NCBI GenBank assembly: GCA_031178645.1
Contig: JAPSIP010000119.1
Span: 1 to 5,609, forward strand
Reading direction: 5' to 3'
Length of the DNA: 5,609 nucleotides
Source of the DNA: Paracoccus sp. (in: a-proteobacteria)
GTDB taxonomy: Bacteria > Pseudomonadota > Alphaproteobacteria > Rhodobacterales > Rhodobacteraceae
This document shows, piece after piece, positions 1 through 4,896 of this stretch; position 1 is the first letter of the stretch; every line of letters begins with the position of its first letter. Made by a program: the position numbers and the translations under genes. A model generated the notes under the pieces. The model did no database searches and was not told the DNA's origin. It worked only from the letters and a program-made list of their open reading frames with translations.

Positions 1-37
1 CCTCGTGCGAGCCGAGGATACCAATGATGCCGCACAT
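1..37 (-). CDS. glmS: GlmS, glutamine--fructose-6-phosphate aminotransferase (N-terminus only, cut by window edge)
   Basis: Only 12 codons are visible, reading MCGIIGILGSHE. The MCGIIG start is the signature of class II (Ntn-type) glutamine amidotransferases. Cys2 becomes the N-terminal nucleophile once Met is removed, and it releases ammonia from glutamine. The enzyme family makes glucosamine-6-phosphate from fructose-6-phosphate, the first step of amino sugar synthesis in the cytoplasm. I choose GlmS over other class II amidotransferases (PurF, AsnB, GltB) because it directly follows glmU, a common pairing, and because GIxG after the Cys fits GlmS. The start ATG shares its A with the last base of the glmU stop (TGATG), so translation is probably coupled to glmU. 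The remaining roughly 600 residues lie beyond the left edge. Confidence 0.9.
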   Translation of the reverse strand, partial: MCGIIGILGSHE

Positions 38-1380
38 CAGCGGGCCTCCTTCTTCGCGCGCAGGGCTGCCATCAGGCGGGTTGCAAGGCCGGGTTTCGTG
101 ACCTGCCGGGCGCGGCCCAGGGCCAGGGCGCCGTCGGGCACGTCCTCGGTGATGACGGACCCCGATCCGGTCATGGCGTCGTTGCCCACGCGGACGGGGG
201 CGACCAGCATCGTGTCGCTGCCGATGAAGGCGCGGGCGCCGATTTCCGTGCGGTGCTTCATCACGCCGTCATAGTTGCAGGTGATCGTGCCTGCGCCGAT
301 ATTCGTCCGCTCACCCACATGGGCATCGCCTAGATAGGTCAGGTGGCCCACCTTGGCGCCTTCGTCCAGCACCGCGTTCTTGATTTCCACGAAGTTGCCG
401 ACATGCACATCGCCGCCCAGTTCCGCGCCGGGGCGCAGGCGGGCGAAGGGGCCGACCGTCGCGCCCGAGGAGACGTGGCAGCCTTCCAGATGGCAGAAGG
501 GCAGGATCTCGGCCCCCGATTCGATCGTCACGCCGGGACCGAAGACGACGTTCTGGCCGATCACCGCATCGCGCCCGATCACCGTGTCAAGCGCGAACCA
601 GACCGAGGCCGGGTCGCACAGCGTCACCCCGTCTTCAAGCGCGCGGCGGCGGGCGCGGTCCTGGAACGAGGTCTCGGCCGCAGCCAGTTCGATGCGGGTG
701 TTGATGCCCAGGGTTTCGGCCTCGTCGCAGGTAACCACATCGGCGCTGCGGCCTTCCGCACGCGCAAGGGCCACGAGGTCGGTCAGGTAGTATTCGCCCG
801 AAGCGTTCTGGTTCGTCAGACGCACGATCAACTGGCGCAGCAGCGCGGCATCAAGCGCCATGACCCCGGAATTGCACAGCGCGATGTCGCGGGTGGCGGC
901 ATCGGCATCCTTGAACTCGACGATGCGTTCCAACCCGCGGCCGGTCACGATCAGGCGGCCATAGCGGCCGGGATCCTCGGCCTCGAAACCCAGCACCACC
1001 AGGTCGGACGGATGCGCGGCAAGGGCCGCCAGCGTTTCCTCGCCGATGAACGGGGTGTCGCCGTAAAGGACGATCACCTTGCCCTCGAACCCCTCAAGCT
1101 CGGGCAGGGCCTGCCGGACGGCGTGGCCGGTGCCAAGCTGTTCGGATTGCAGGACGATCCGGGCGTCAGGGTCGATCTTGCCCACGGTCCTGGTCACCTG
1201 ATCGGCACCGTGGCCTGCGACCACGATCACCTGCTCGGGCTCCAGCGTGCGGGCGACCGACAGGGCGTGTCCGACCAGCGGCACGCCCGCCAGCCTGTGC
1301 AGCACCTTGGGCAGGTCGGACTGCATCCGGCTGCCCTGTCCGGCTGCCAGGATTACGATCGCTACTGATTTGTCTGCCAT
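37..1380 (-). CDS. glmU: GlmU, bifunctional N-acetylglucosamine-1-phosphate uridyltransferase / glucosamine-1-phosphate acetyltransferase
   Basis: This 447-residue cytoplasmic enzyme acetylates glucosamine-1-phosphate and then joins it to UTP, giving UDP-GlcNAc for peptidoglycan and lipid A. The N-terminal pyrophosphorylase half (about 1-230) has the nucleotide-binding LAAGQGSRM motif (11-19), Lys25 in SDLPKVLH, LGTGHA (82-87), metal-binding Asp108 in YGDTP, and Asn227 in GIN. The C-terminal half (about 250-425) is a left-handed beta-helix of hexapeptide repeats (for example IGRDAVIGQNVVFGPG). It carries the likely acetyltransferase His346 in KVGHLTYLGD and the NYDG motif (369-372). The length is close to the 456 residues of the E. 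coli protein, and all expected catalytic residues are present. The ATG start is preceded by a modest ribosome site (GGGACAGG on the minus strand). The C-terminus ends in a basic tail (RAKKEAR) typical of the family. It is first in an operon with glmS and divergent from gph. Confidence 0.97.
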   Translation of the reverse strand: MADKSVAIVILAAGQGSRMQSDLPKVLHRLAGVPLVGHALSVARTLEPEQVIVVAGHGADQVTRTVGKIDPDARIVLQSEQLGTGHAVRQALPELEGFEGKVIVLYGDTPFIGEETLAALAAHPSDLVVLGFEAEDPGRYGRLIVTGRGLERIVEFKDADAATRDIALCNSGVMALDAALLRQLIVRLTNQNASGEYYLTDLVALARAEGRSADVVTCDEAETLGINTRIELAAAETSFQDRARRRALEDGVTLCDPASVWFALDTVIGRDAVIGQNVVFGPGVTIESGAEILPFCHLEGCHVSSGATVGPFARLRPGAELGGDVHVGNFVEIKNAVLDEGAKVGHLTYLGDAHVGERTNIGAGTITCNYDGVMKHRTEIGARAFIGSDTMLVAPVRVGNDAMTGSGSVITEDVPDGALALGRARQVTKPGLATRLMAALRAKKEAR

Positions 1381-1495
1381 GCCTGTCCCAATGCCTGTTC
1401 AAAGTCTTTGCCGCGCGTTCTAATCGGGCTGCGGCGCCTGGGGAAGCCCCGGGCGTTCACCTTTGGTGACCAATCATTGCGGGGAAAGACAGGGG
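1381..1495. promoter_or_regulatory. Divergent intergenic region between glmU and gph
   Basis: This 115-bp spacer must hold promoters for both glmU-glmS (minus) and gph (plus), since the genes diverge. No convincing -35/-10 pair stands out in either direction. On the minus strand GATTAGAAC (around 1418-1426) is the only mildly A/T-rich box. Two structures are visible: a short GGGG-aag-CCCC hairpin around 1440-1450 and an 11-bp palindrome TTGGT-g-ACCAA at 1463-1473, which could be an operator or chance. The stretch before the gph ATG contains GGGGAAAG (1481-1488), a suitable ribosome binding site 7 nt from the start. Confidence 0.45.
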
Positions 1496-2170
1496 ATGGC
1501 AGGAACGGTGGTTTTCGATCTGGATGGCACGCTGGCCGATACGTCGGCCGACCTGATCGCCGCGGCCAATGCCTGCTTTGCCGCGCGGGGCATCGATGTC
1601 GCGCTGGACCCCGTGGCCGATGCGCTGACCGCCTTCCACGGCGGGCGGGCCATGCTGCGCGCGGGCTATGGCCGCATGGGGTCAGAGATGCTTTTGCCGC
1701 CCGGCGCCGAGGACGAGGATTATCCCCGTCTTCTCAGCCATTACGGCGAAAACATCGCGGTCCACACGAAGCTTTATCCGGGGGTCGAGGACATGCTGGA
1801 TCGCCTGCAGGCCGACGGTCACATCCTTGCCATCTGCACCAACCAGCCTGAAGCCCTGGCCGAAACCCTGCTGGATGCCCTGGGCGTCCGGGGCCGATTT
1901 GCCTCGATGGTGGCCGCCGATACGCTGCCGGTCAGGAAGCCCGACCCGCGCCCCTACCAGGCCGCGGTCGAACGGGCGGGGGGCAAGGTCGCGGCCTCGT
2001 TCCTGGTGGGCGACACGGAAACCGACCGCAAGACGGCGACGGCTGCGGGCGTGAAGGTCGCGCTTGTGTCCTTCGGTCCCGAGGGCGAGGGGATCAGCCG
2101 CCTGGCCCCCGACGCCCTGATCGCCCATTTCGAAGAACTGCCTGATCTTGCCCGCCTTTGGCTGGGCTGA
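1496..2170 (+). CDS. gph: Gph, phosphoglycolate phosphatase (HAD superfamily)
   Basis: This 224-residue HAD hydrolase most likely dephosphorylates 2-phosphoglycolate, which arises from Rubisco oxygenation or DNA repair, to glycolate. All HAD motifs are visible. Motif I is DLDGT with nucleophile Asp8 and acid/base Asp10. Motif II is Thr115 in ICTNQ. Motif III is Lys148 in RKPDP. Motif IV is GDTETD with Asp173 and Asp177 for Mg2+. The helical insertion between motifs I and II (about 15-90) is a C1-type cap, as in the Gph/PGP group. The substrate is inferred from family resemblance; other small phosphate esters are possible. I chose the ATG at 1496 over an upstream in-frame TTG (1463) because motif I then begins at residue 8, as usual, and GGGGAAAG lies 7 nt upstream; the extra 11 residues of the longer form look like leader sequence. 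It stands alone, divergent from glmU. Confidence 0.9.
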   Translation: MAGTVVFDLDGTLADTSADLIAAANACFAARGIDVALDPVADALTAFHGGRAMLRAGYGRMGSEMLLPPGAEDEDYPRLLSHYGENIAVHTKLYPGVEDMLDRLQADGHILAICTNQPEALAETLLDALGVRGRFASMVAADTLPVRKPDPRPYQAAVERAGGKVAASFLVGDTETDRKTATAAGVKVALVSFGPEGEGISRLAPDALIAHFEELPDLARLWLG

Positions 2171-2242
2171 AGAAAATCGCGCGTTCCGGCATAACTGACC
2201 ATTTGGACATATTCCCAATCCCGCACCGACCGAATATGAACG

Positions 2243-2256
2243 ACTTGTTTACAAGT
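2243..2256. repeat. 14-bp palindrome, possible operator
   Basis: ACTTGT-tt-ACAAGT is a perfect inverted repeat with 6-bp arms and a 2-bp centre. It lies in the roughly 170-bp stretch (2171-2341) between gph and the VPLP-tailed gene, which is visibly richer in A/T than its surroundings and in which I see no convincing gene or RNA. The spacing and symmetry suit a dimeric repressor site about 85-100 bp ahead of the downstream start. I could not pair it with a convincing -35/-10 promoter, and the regulator is unknown. Confidence 0.35.
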
Positions 2257-2341
2257 GTTCGATGTTTGTCAGTGTCATTTACGGGTCCGCGAACTGCGGT
2301 CTGCATCCTGGCCTGTCGACATGCAAGACCAGGGTTTTTCC

Positions 2342-2893
2342 ATGCAGCCGGTTTGCGCGGCCGATGACCAATGCCTTTATTTCTTCCCGAACATGGGTTT
2401 TCGCCCTGCTGTTCATGTCGTGCAGCGCGACCAGTACGGGGATCACCTGACGCTGGTCGTGGGCGATGACAGTCCCCTGGAAGGCAAGGTGCCGCCGGGA
2501 TACAACAACTTTCTGCCCGCCCTGGATGTCTATGCACCGGTCGGCGGCACGCCTGCGGCGGTTCTGGCAGCATCGACGCCCGGAACCCCTGGCGGAGGCT
2601 GGGCCATGCCCTTCGTGCCGATCTTTGGTGGTGGAGGAGGAGGGTCCGGAGGCGGCAGGCCGCCGATCGAGGACACGTCGTCGGTCCCGCCAGAAGGCGG
2701 CACGCCCATCACGCCGCCGAAGACGACCGAACCGACCAAGCCGCAGCCGCCGAAGGAACCCTGGACCCCGATCACCGAAAAGCCGGTCGATCCGGACCTG
2801 CCCCCGCTGCAGCCTGTTCCGCTGCCGGATGCCGCACCCCTGCTGATCGCGTCTCTGCTGGCTTTTGCGGTGCTTCGCCGGGTCGCCCGCTAA
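2342..2893 (+). CDS. Unrecognised Gly/Pro-rich protein with VPLPA-CTERM-like C-terminal tail
   Basis: I do not recognise this 183-residue protein as a whole. From the N-terminus it has a short mixed region with Cys5 and Cys11 (about 1-60, including VPPGYNNFLPALDVY), a Gly tract GGGGGGSGGG (96-105), a Pro/Thr/Lys/Glu-rich linker (about 106-160), and a tail beginning VPLPDAAP (159-166). The tail continues with about 12 hydrophobic residues and ends RRVAR. That tripartite tail resembles the VPLPA-CTERM variant of PEP-CTERM sorting signals, known in Rhodobacterales, which exosortases process as proteins leave the cell; if so this is an envelope or exported protein. The Pro-rich linker would suit a surface spacer. 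The oddity is that no signal peptide is visible in this frame. The ATG at 2342 has CAGGG 7 nt upstream; ATG 2321 or GTG 2255 are alternative starts and also give no signal peptide. A simple tail-anchored membrane protein is the other reading. Codon use from about 2440 on clearly supports this frame; before that it is ambiguous. Confidence 0.6.
   Translation: MQPVCAADDQCLYFFPNMGFRPAVHVVQRDQYGDHLTLVVGDDSPLEGKVPPGYNNFLPALDVYAPVGGTPAAVLAASTPGTPGGGWAMPFVPIFGGGGGGSGGGRPPIEDTSSVPPEGGTPITPPKTTEPTKPQPPKEPWTPITEKPVDPDLPPLQPVPLPDAAPLLIASLLAFAVLRRVAR
2364..2450 (+). other. Out-of-frame signal-peptide-like ORF overlapping the start of the VPLP-tailed gene
   Basis: A 28-codon reading frame starting at ATG 2364 and ending at TGA 2448-2450 encodes MTNAFISSRTWVFALLFM followed by SCSATSTGIT. 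That is a polar n-region with one Arg, a hydrophobic core WVFALLFM, and a small-residue cleavage-like SCSA, which could even be a degenerate lipobox (FMSC). It lies in a different frame from the VPLP-tailed protein. One extra G in the GGGG run at 2438-2441 would read on as ...STG-DHLTLVVGDD, in the main frame, giving a protein of about 176 residues with both a signal peptide and a CTERM tail. G/C preference at third positions is similar in the two frames here (about 65-70%), so it does not decide. There is no good ribosome site before ATG 2364. It may be the true start with a frameshift, or chance. Confidence 0.3.
2627..2656 (+). repeat. Glycine-codon tract (GGN repeats)
   Basis: Ten consecutive codons, GGT GGT GGA GGA GGA GGG TCC GGA GGC GGC, encode residues 96-105 of the VPLP-tailed protein. 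The triplet repetition could allow in-frame length changes by replication slippage, which would alter the linker without breaking the gene. Glycine tracts of this kind act as flexible hinges in many exported proteins. Confidence 0.6.
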
Positions 2894-2897
2894 GGCG

Positions 2898-2919
2898 GCC
2901 GCCCCGTTTCCGGGACGGC
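2898..2919. terminator. GC-rich hairpin between convergent genes, possible bidirectional terminator
   Basis: Left arm GCCGCCCCG, loop TTTC, right arm CGGGACGGC: a 9-bp stem with one C-A mismatch, 4 nt after the stop of the plus-strand gene and 7 nt beyond the stop of bfr. Its place in the 33-bp gap between two convergent stops argues for transcription termination from both sides. Neither side has a real T tract, so it is not a textbook intrinsic terminator and may act only partly. Confidence 0.5.
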
Positions 2920-2926
2920 GCCGGGT

Positions 2927-3412
2927 TCATTCGGCCTCGTCAGCCGGCTTGGCGTTCAGCTGGCCATAGTTCTGGGCGCCGATCGTGTCGAACAGCTGCA
3001 GTTGTGTTTCGAGGAAGTCGATATGGCCTTCCTCGTCCTCGATCAGGTCGTCGAACAGCGACTTGGACACTTGGTCGTTGATGCTGGAGCAGTATTCCCG
3101 CGCTTCCAGATACAGCGTGCGGGCCTCATGTTCCGCCGCCAGGTCCGATTCCAGCGTTTCGCGCAGGTTCTGGCCGATGCGCAGCGGGTCCAGCTTCTGC
3201 AGGTTCGGATGGCCTTCCAGGAAGATGATTCGCTGGATCAGGCGATCGGCGTGGTTCATCTCCTCGATGGATTCGGCGCGCGACTTGTCGGCGATGCGGC
3301 CGAAGCCCCAATCTTCCTGCAGGCGGTAATGCAGCCAGTACTGGCTGACTGCGGTCAGTTCAGACCGCAGCGCCGCGTTGAGATACTCGATGACCTTTGC
3401 GTCGCCCTTCAT
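2927..3412 (-). CDS. bfr: Bfr, bacterioferritin
   Basis: This 161-residue protein is the haem-containing ferritin that forms 24-subunit cytoplasmic shells, oxidising Fe2+ and storing it as ferric mineral. The di-iron ferroxidase residues sit at exactly the positions numbered in E. coli Bfr: Glu18, Glu51, His54, Glu94, Glu127 and His130, with Tyr25 nearby. Met52 is the expected haem axial ligand at the subunit dimer interface, so this is a haem-binding bacterioferritin and not an FtnA-type ferritin. The four-helix bundle fills residues 4-140; a fifth short helix and an acidic tail (KPADEAE) follow. The ATG is well supported: AAAGGA (3421-3426, minus strand) lies 8 nt upstream. It is second in an operon with bfd, whose reading frame overlaps the first 17 or so codons, so translation is probably coupled. 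Bfd would release iron from the Bfr shell by reducing it. Confidence 0.97.
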   Translation of the reverse strand: MKGDAKVIEYLNAALRSELTAVSQYWLHYRLQEDWGFGRIADKSRAESIEEMNHADRLIQRIIFLEGHPNLQKLDPLRIGQNLRETLESDLAAEHEARTLYLEAREYCSSINDQVSKSLFDDLIEDEEGHIDFLETQLQLFDTIGAQNYGQLNAKPADEAE

Positions 3413-3653
3413 GATGGCTTTCCTTTGCGATCTCTGATTTTGCCCGCAAAATCGGCGGGGCTATGCCCAGATTATCGCAGTGACGCATGGTGTCCAGAAA
3501 GAGCGGCATGCACCCCCCGCAGTCGGCCCGCTTGCCCAGGGCATGGTAGATCTTGCCGGGCGTGATGATGGTCTGGGGGTCGGCAGTCCGCATCCAGTCG
3601 ATGGCTGCCTTGATCTCATGATCCGAGATTTGCGTGCAGTGACAGACGATCAT
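3360..3653 (-). CDS. bfd: Bfd, bacterioferritin-associated [2Fe-2S] ferredoxin
   Basis: This 97-residue protein carries the BFD-type [2Fe-2S] cluster motif: Cys4-x-Cys6 near the N-terminus and Cys45-x2-Cys48 (ADCGGC) in the second half. Bfd passes electrons to the haem of Bfr so that stored Fe3+ is reduced and released. The gap between the cysteine pairs (38 residues) is about seven longer than in E. coli Bfd (Cys4, 6, 38, 41), with DWMRTADP making part of the difference. The domain ends near residue 65; the rest is a basic, His/Arg-rich tail ([14 protein letters not shown]) read from DNA that overlaps bfr by 53 nt in another frame. That tail may be dispensable read-through to the next stop. 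The start is clear: AGGAG (3661-3665, minus strand) lies 7 nt before ATG. It is first in the bfd-bfr operon and divergent from queA. Confidence 0.93.
   Translation of the reverse strand: MIVCHCTQISDHEIKAAIDWMRTADPQTIITPGKIYHALGKRADCGGCMPLFLDTMRHCDNLGIAPPILRAKSEIAKESHHEGRRKGHRVSQRGAAV
3421..3426 (-). promoter_or_regulatory. Ribosome binding site of bfr inside the bfd reading frame
   Basis: AAAGGA on the minus strand, 8 nt upstream of the bfr ATG, fixes the bfr start. Because it lies within translated bfd, ribosomes reading bfd to its stop at 3360 will pass over and unwind it, so the two proteins are likely to be made in linked amounts. Confidence 0.7.
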
Positions 3654-3673
3654 CGCAAGGCTCCTGTTTGGCC

Positions 3674-3688
3674 GAAACTTAGCGTTTC
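3674..3688. promoter_or_regulatory. GAAAC-N5-GTTTC dyad, possible operator of bfd-bfr
   Basis: A 15-bp dyad with 5-bp arms (GAAAC, spacer ttagc, GTTTC on the plus strand) overlies the candidate -10 of the bfd promoter, where a bound repressor would block transcription. Iron storage genes in alphaproteobacteria are commonly controlled by Irr, Fur/Mur or RirA. The dyad does not match the Irr (ICE) or RirA (iron-rhodo box) consensus as I know them, so assignment to a regulator is inference only. Confidence 0.4.
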
Positions 3689-3703
3689 AGTCGGAAATGT
3701 AAA
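3676..3703 (-). promoter_or_regulatory. Candidate sigma70-type promoter of bfd-bfr
   Basis: On the minus strand, TTTACA (3703-3698; 5 of 6 bases of TTGACA) is followed after 16 bp by TAAGTT (3681-3676), a weak -10. This would start the transcript near 3669 and leave a leader of about 16 nt that just includes the AGGAG ribosome site. The -10 match is poor, which could mean an activated or repressed promoter. Confidence 0.4.
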
Positions 3704-3770
3704 GGTGACAAGTTTGCTAGGTCAGCCTTCGTCTTGACGGTCGGGCCAGGGCGGGCGCAAAAGCGCGGCC

Positions 3771-4817
3771 ATGAAACTGTCAGATTTCGATTTCGACCTG
3801 CCCCCGTCGCTGATCGCCACGCGCCCGGCCCGCCCGCGCAGTTCGGCCCGGCTGCTGCTGGCCGAGGGCGGCACAATCGCCGACCGTCGGGTCAGCGACC
3901 TGCCCGACATCCTGCGCGCGGGCGACCTGCTGGTGCTGAACGACACGAAGGTGATCCCCGCGCGGCTGAACGGCACCCGCAGCCGCGCCACCGGTCAGGG
4001 CGAGGCGGTCGCGCGGATCGAGGTGACGCTGCTGGAGCCTGCCGCGGATGGCTGGCGGGCATTGGCAAAGCCCCTGCGCAAGCTGCGCGAGGGCGAGGTG
4101 ATCCGCTTTGGCGAGGCGCTGTCGGCCGAGGTGACCGAGATCGCCGGGGGCGAGTTGCGCCTTCGCTTTGACGCGGAAGGCGACGCCTTCGATGCGGCGT
4201 TGCAGCAGGTGGGGGCGATGCCGCTGCCGCCCTATATTGCTGCCCTGCGCGCGCCCGATGACCAGGACCGGCAGGATTACCAGACCGTGTGGGCGGCCCG
4301 GCAGGGCGCGGTCGCGGCCCCCACCGCCAGCCTGCATTTCGACACCGCGCTGCTGGACACCTTGGCTGCGAAGGGCGTCGAGTTCGTCCATGTCACCCTG
4401 CATGTCGGCGCGGGCACCTTCCTGCCTGTCAAGGTCGAGGATGTGACCACCCACCGGATGCACGCCGAATGGGGCGAGGTCAGCGCGGAGGCCGCCGCCG
4501 CCATCAGCCGCGCCAAGACCGAAGGCCGCCGCGTCATTCCCGTCGGCACCACCGCGCTGCGCCTGATCGAATCGGCGGCCACGGGTGACGGACAGGTCTC
4601 GCCTTTCCAGGGAACGACCGATATCTTCATCTATCCCGGCTATCACTTCCGGGTGACCGAGGGGTTGATGACCAATTTCCACCTGCCGAAATCGACGCTG
4701 CTGATGCTGGTCTCGGCGCTGATGGGGCCGGAAAAGATCAGGGAAATCTATGACCATGCCGTGGGGACGGGATACCGTTTCTTCAGCTATGGCGATTCGT
4801 CGCTGCTGATCCCATAG
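3771..4817 (+). CDS. queA: QueA, S-adenosylmethionine:tRNA ribosyltransferase-isomerase
   Basis: This 348-residue cytoplasmic enzyme transfers and isomerises the ribosyl part of S-adenosylmethionine onto 7-aminomethyl-7-deazaguanine in tRNA, making epoxyqueuosine at wobble position 34 of GUN-anticodon tRNAs. Family signatures run along the whole length: [19 protein letters not shown] (1-19), [14 protein letters not shown] (53-66), GAMPLPPYI (148-156), [13 protein letters not shown] (179-191), [13 protein letters not shown] (208-220), HRMHAEW (228-234), [10 protein letters not shown] (259-268), [20 protein letters not shown] (287-306), and the C-terminal [12 protein letters not shown] (335-346). 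Length and both ends match the family, so the gene is intact. The ATG start has only a weak ribosome site (GGGCGGG region) and a small GCGC-aaaa-GCGC hairpin directly upstream. No other queuosine gene is in view; it diverges from bfd and is followed by an MFS transporter gene about 80 bp on. Confidence 0.97.
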   Translation: MKLSDFDFDLPPSLIATRPARPRSSARLLLAEGGTIADRRVSDLPDILRAGDLLVLNDTKVIPARLNGTRSRATGQGEAVARIEVTLLEPAADGWRALAKPLRKLREGEVIRFGEALSAEVTEIAGGELRLRFDAEGDAFDAALQQVGAMPLPPYIAALRAPDDQDRQDYQTVWAARQGAVAAPTASLHFDTALLDTLAAKGVEFVHVTLHVGAGTFLPVKVEDVTTHRMHAEWGEVSAEAAAAISRAKTEGRRVIPVGTTALRLIESAATGDGQVSPFQGTTDIFIYPGYHFRVTEGLMTNFHLPKSTLLMLVSALMGPEKIREIYDHAVGTGYRFFSYGDSSLLIP

Positions 4818-4832
4818 GGTCGCTTTCCGGGT

Positions 4833-4874
4833 GGCCCCCCTGCGCGGGATGGGCGAGACAGGGGGCCGACCCCC
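4833..4874 (+). terminator. Paired alternative G/C hairpins after queA, possible terminator or attenuator
   Basis: Arm 1 GGCCCCCCTG (4833-4842) can pair with arm 2 CAGGGGGCC (4859-4867), a stem of about 9 bp with one bulged C and a 16-nt loop. The same GGGGG (4861-4865) can instead pair with CCCCC (4870-4874) across a 4-nt loop, so the two hairpins exclude each other. It begins 16 nt after the queA stop and ends 22 nt before the next start. No T tract follows, so simple intrinsic termination is not certain. Confidence 0.5.
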
Positions 4875-4896
4875 GCAACCCGAATTGAGACGACCG

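Noticed and set aside
343..1368. Long plus-strand open frame (341 codons) opposite glmU
   Set aside because: It is the antisense of a clear, full-length glmU, is rich in His/Gln/Arg/Gly as expected from reversed GC-rich codons, and has no recognisable motif.
1463..1495. TTG or GTG start giving an 11-residue longer Gph
   Set aside because: The extension (MVTNHCGERQG) lies before motif I, covers the ribosome site GGGGAAAG, and the ATG at 1496 gives the normal family N-terminus.
1682..2226. Minus-strand frames opposite gph
   Set aside because: They mirror gph codons, have no motif or ribosome site, and start in the gph 3' flank.
3707..3725. TGAC...GTCA inverted pair in the bfd/queA spacer as an iron-rhodo box
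   Set aside because: The spacing between TGA and TCA is 13, not the 9 expected for that RirA motif, and it is not centred on a promoter.
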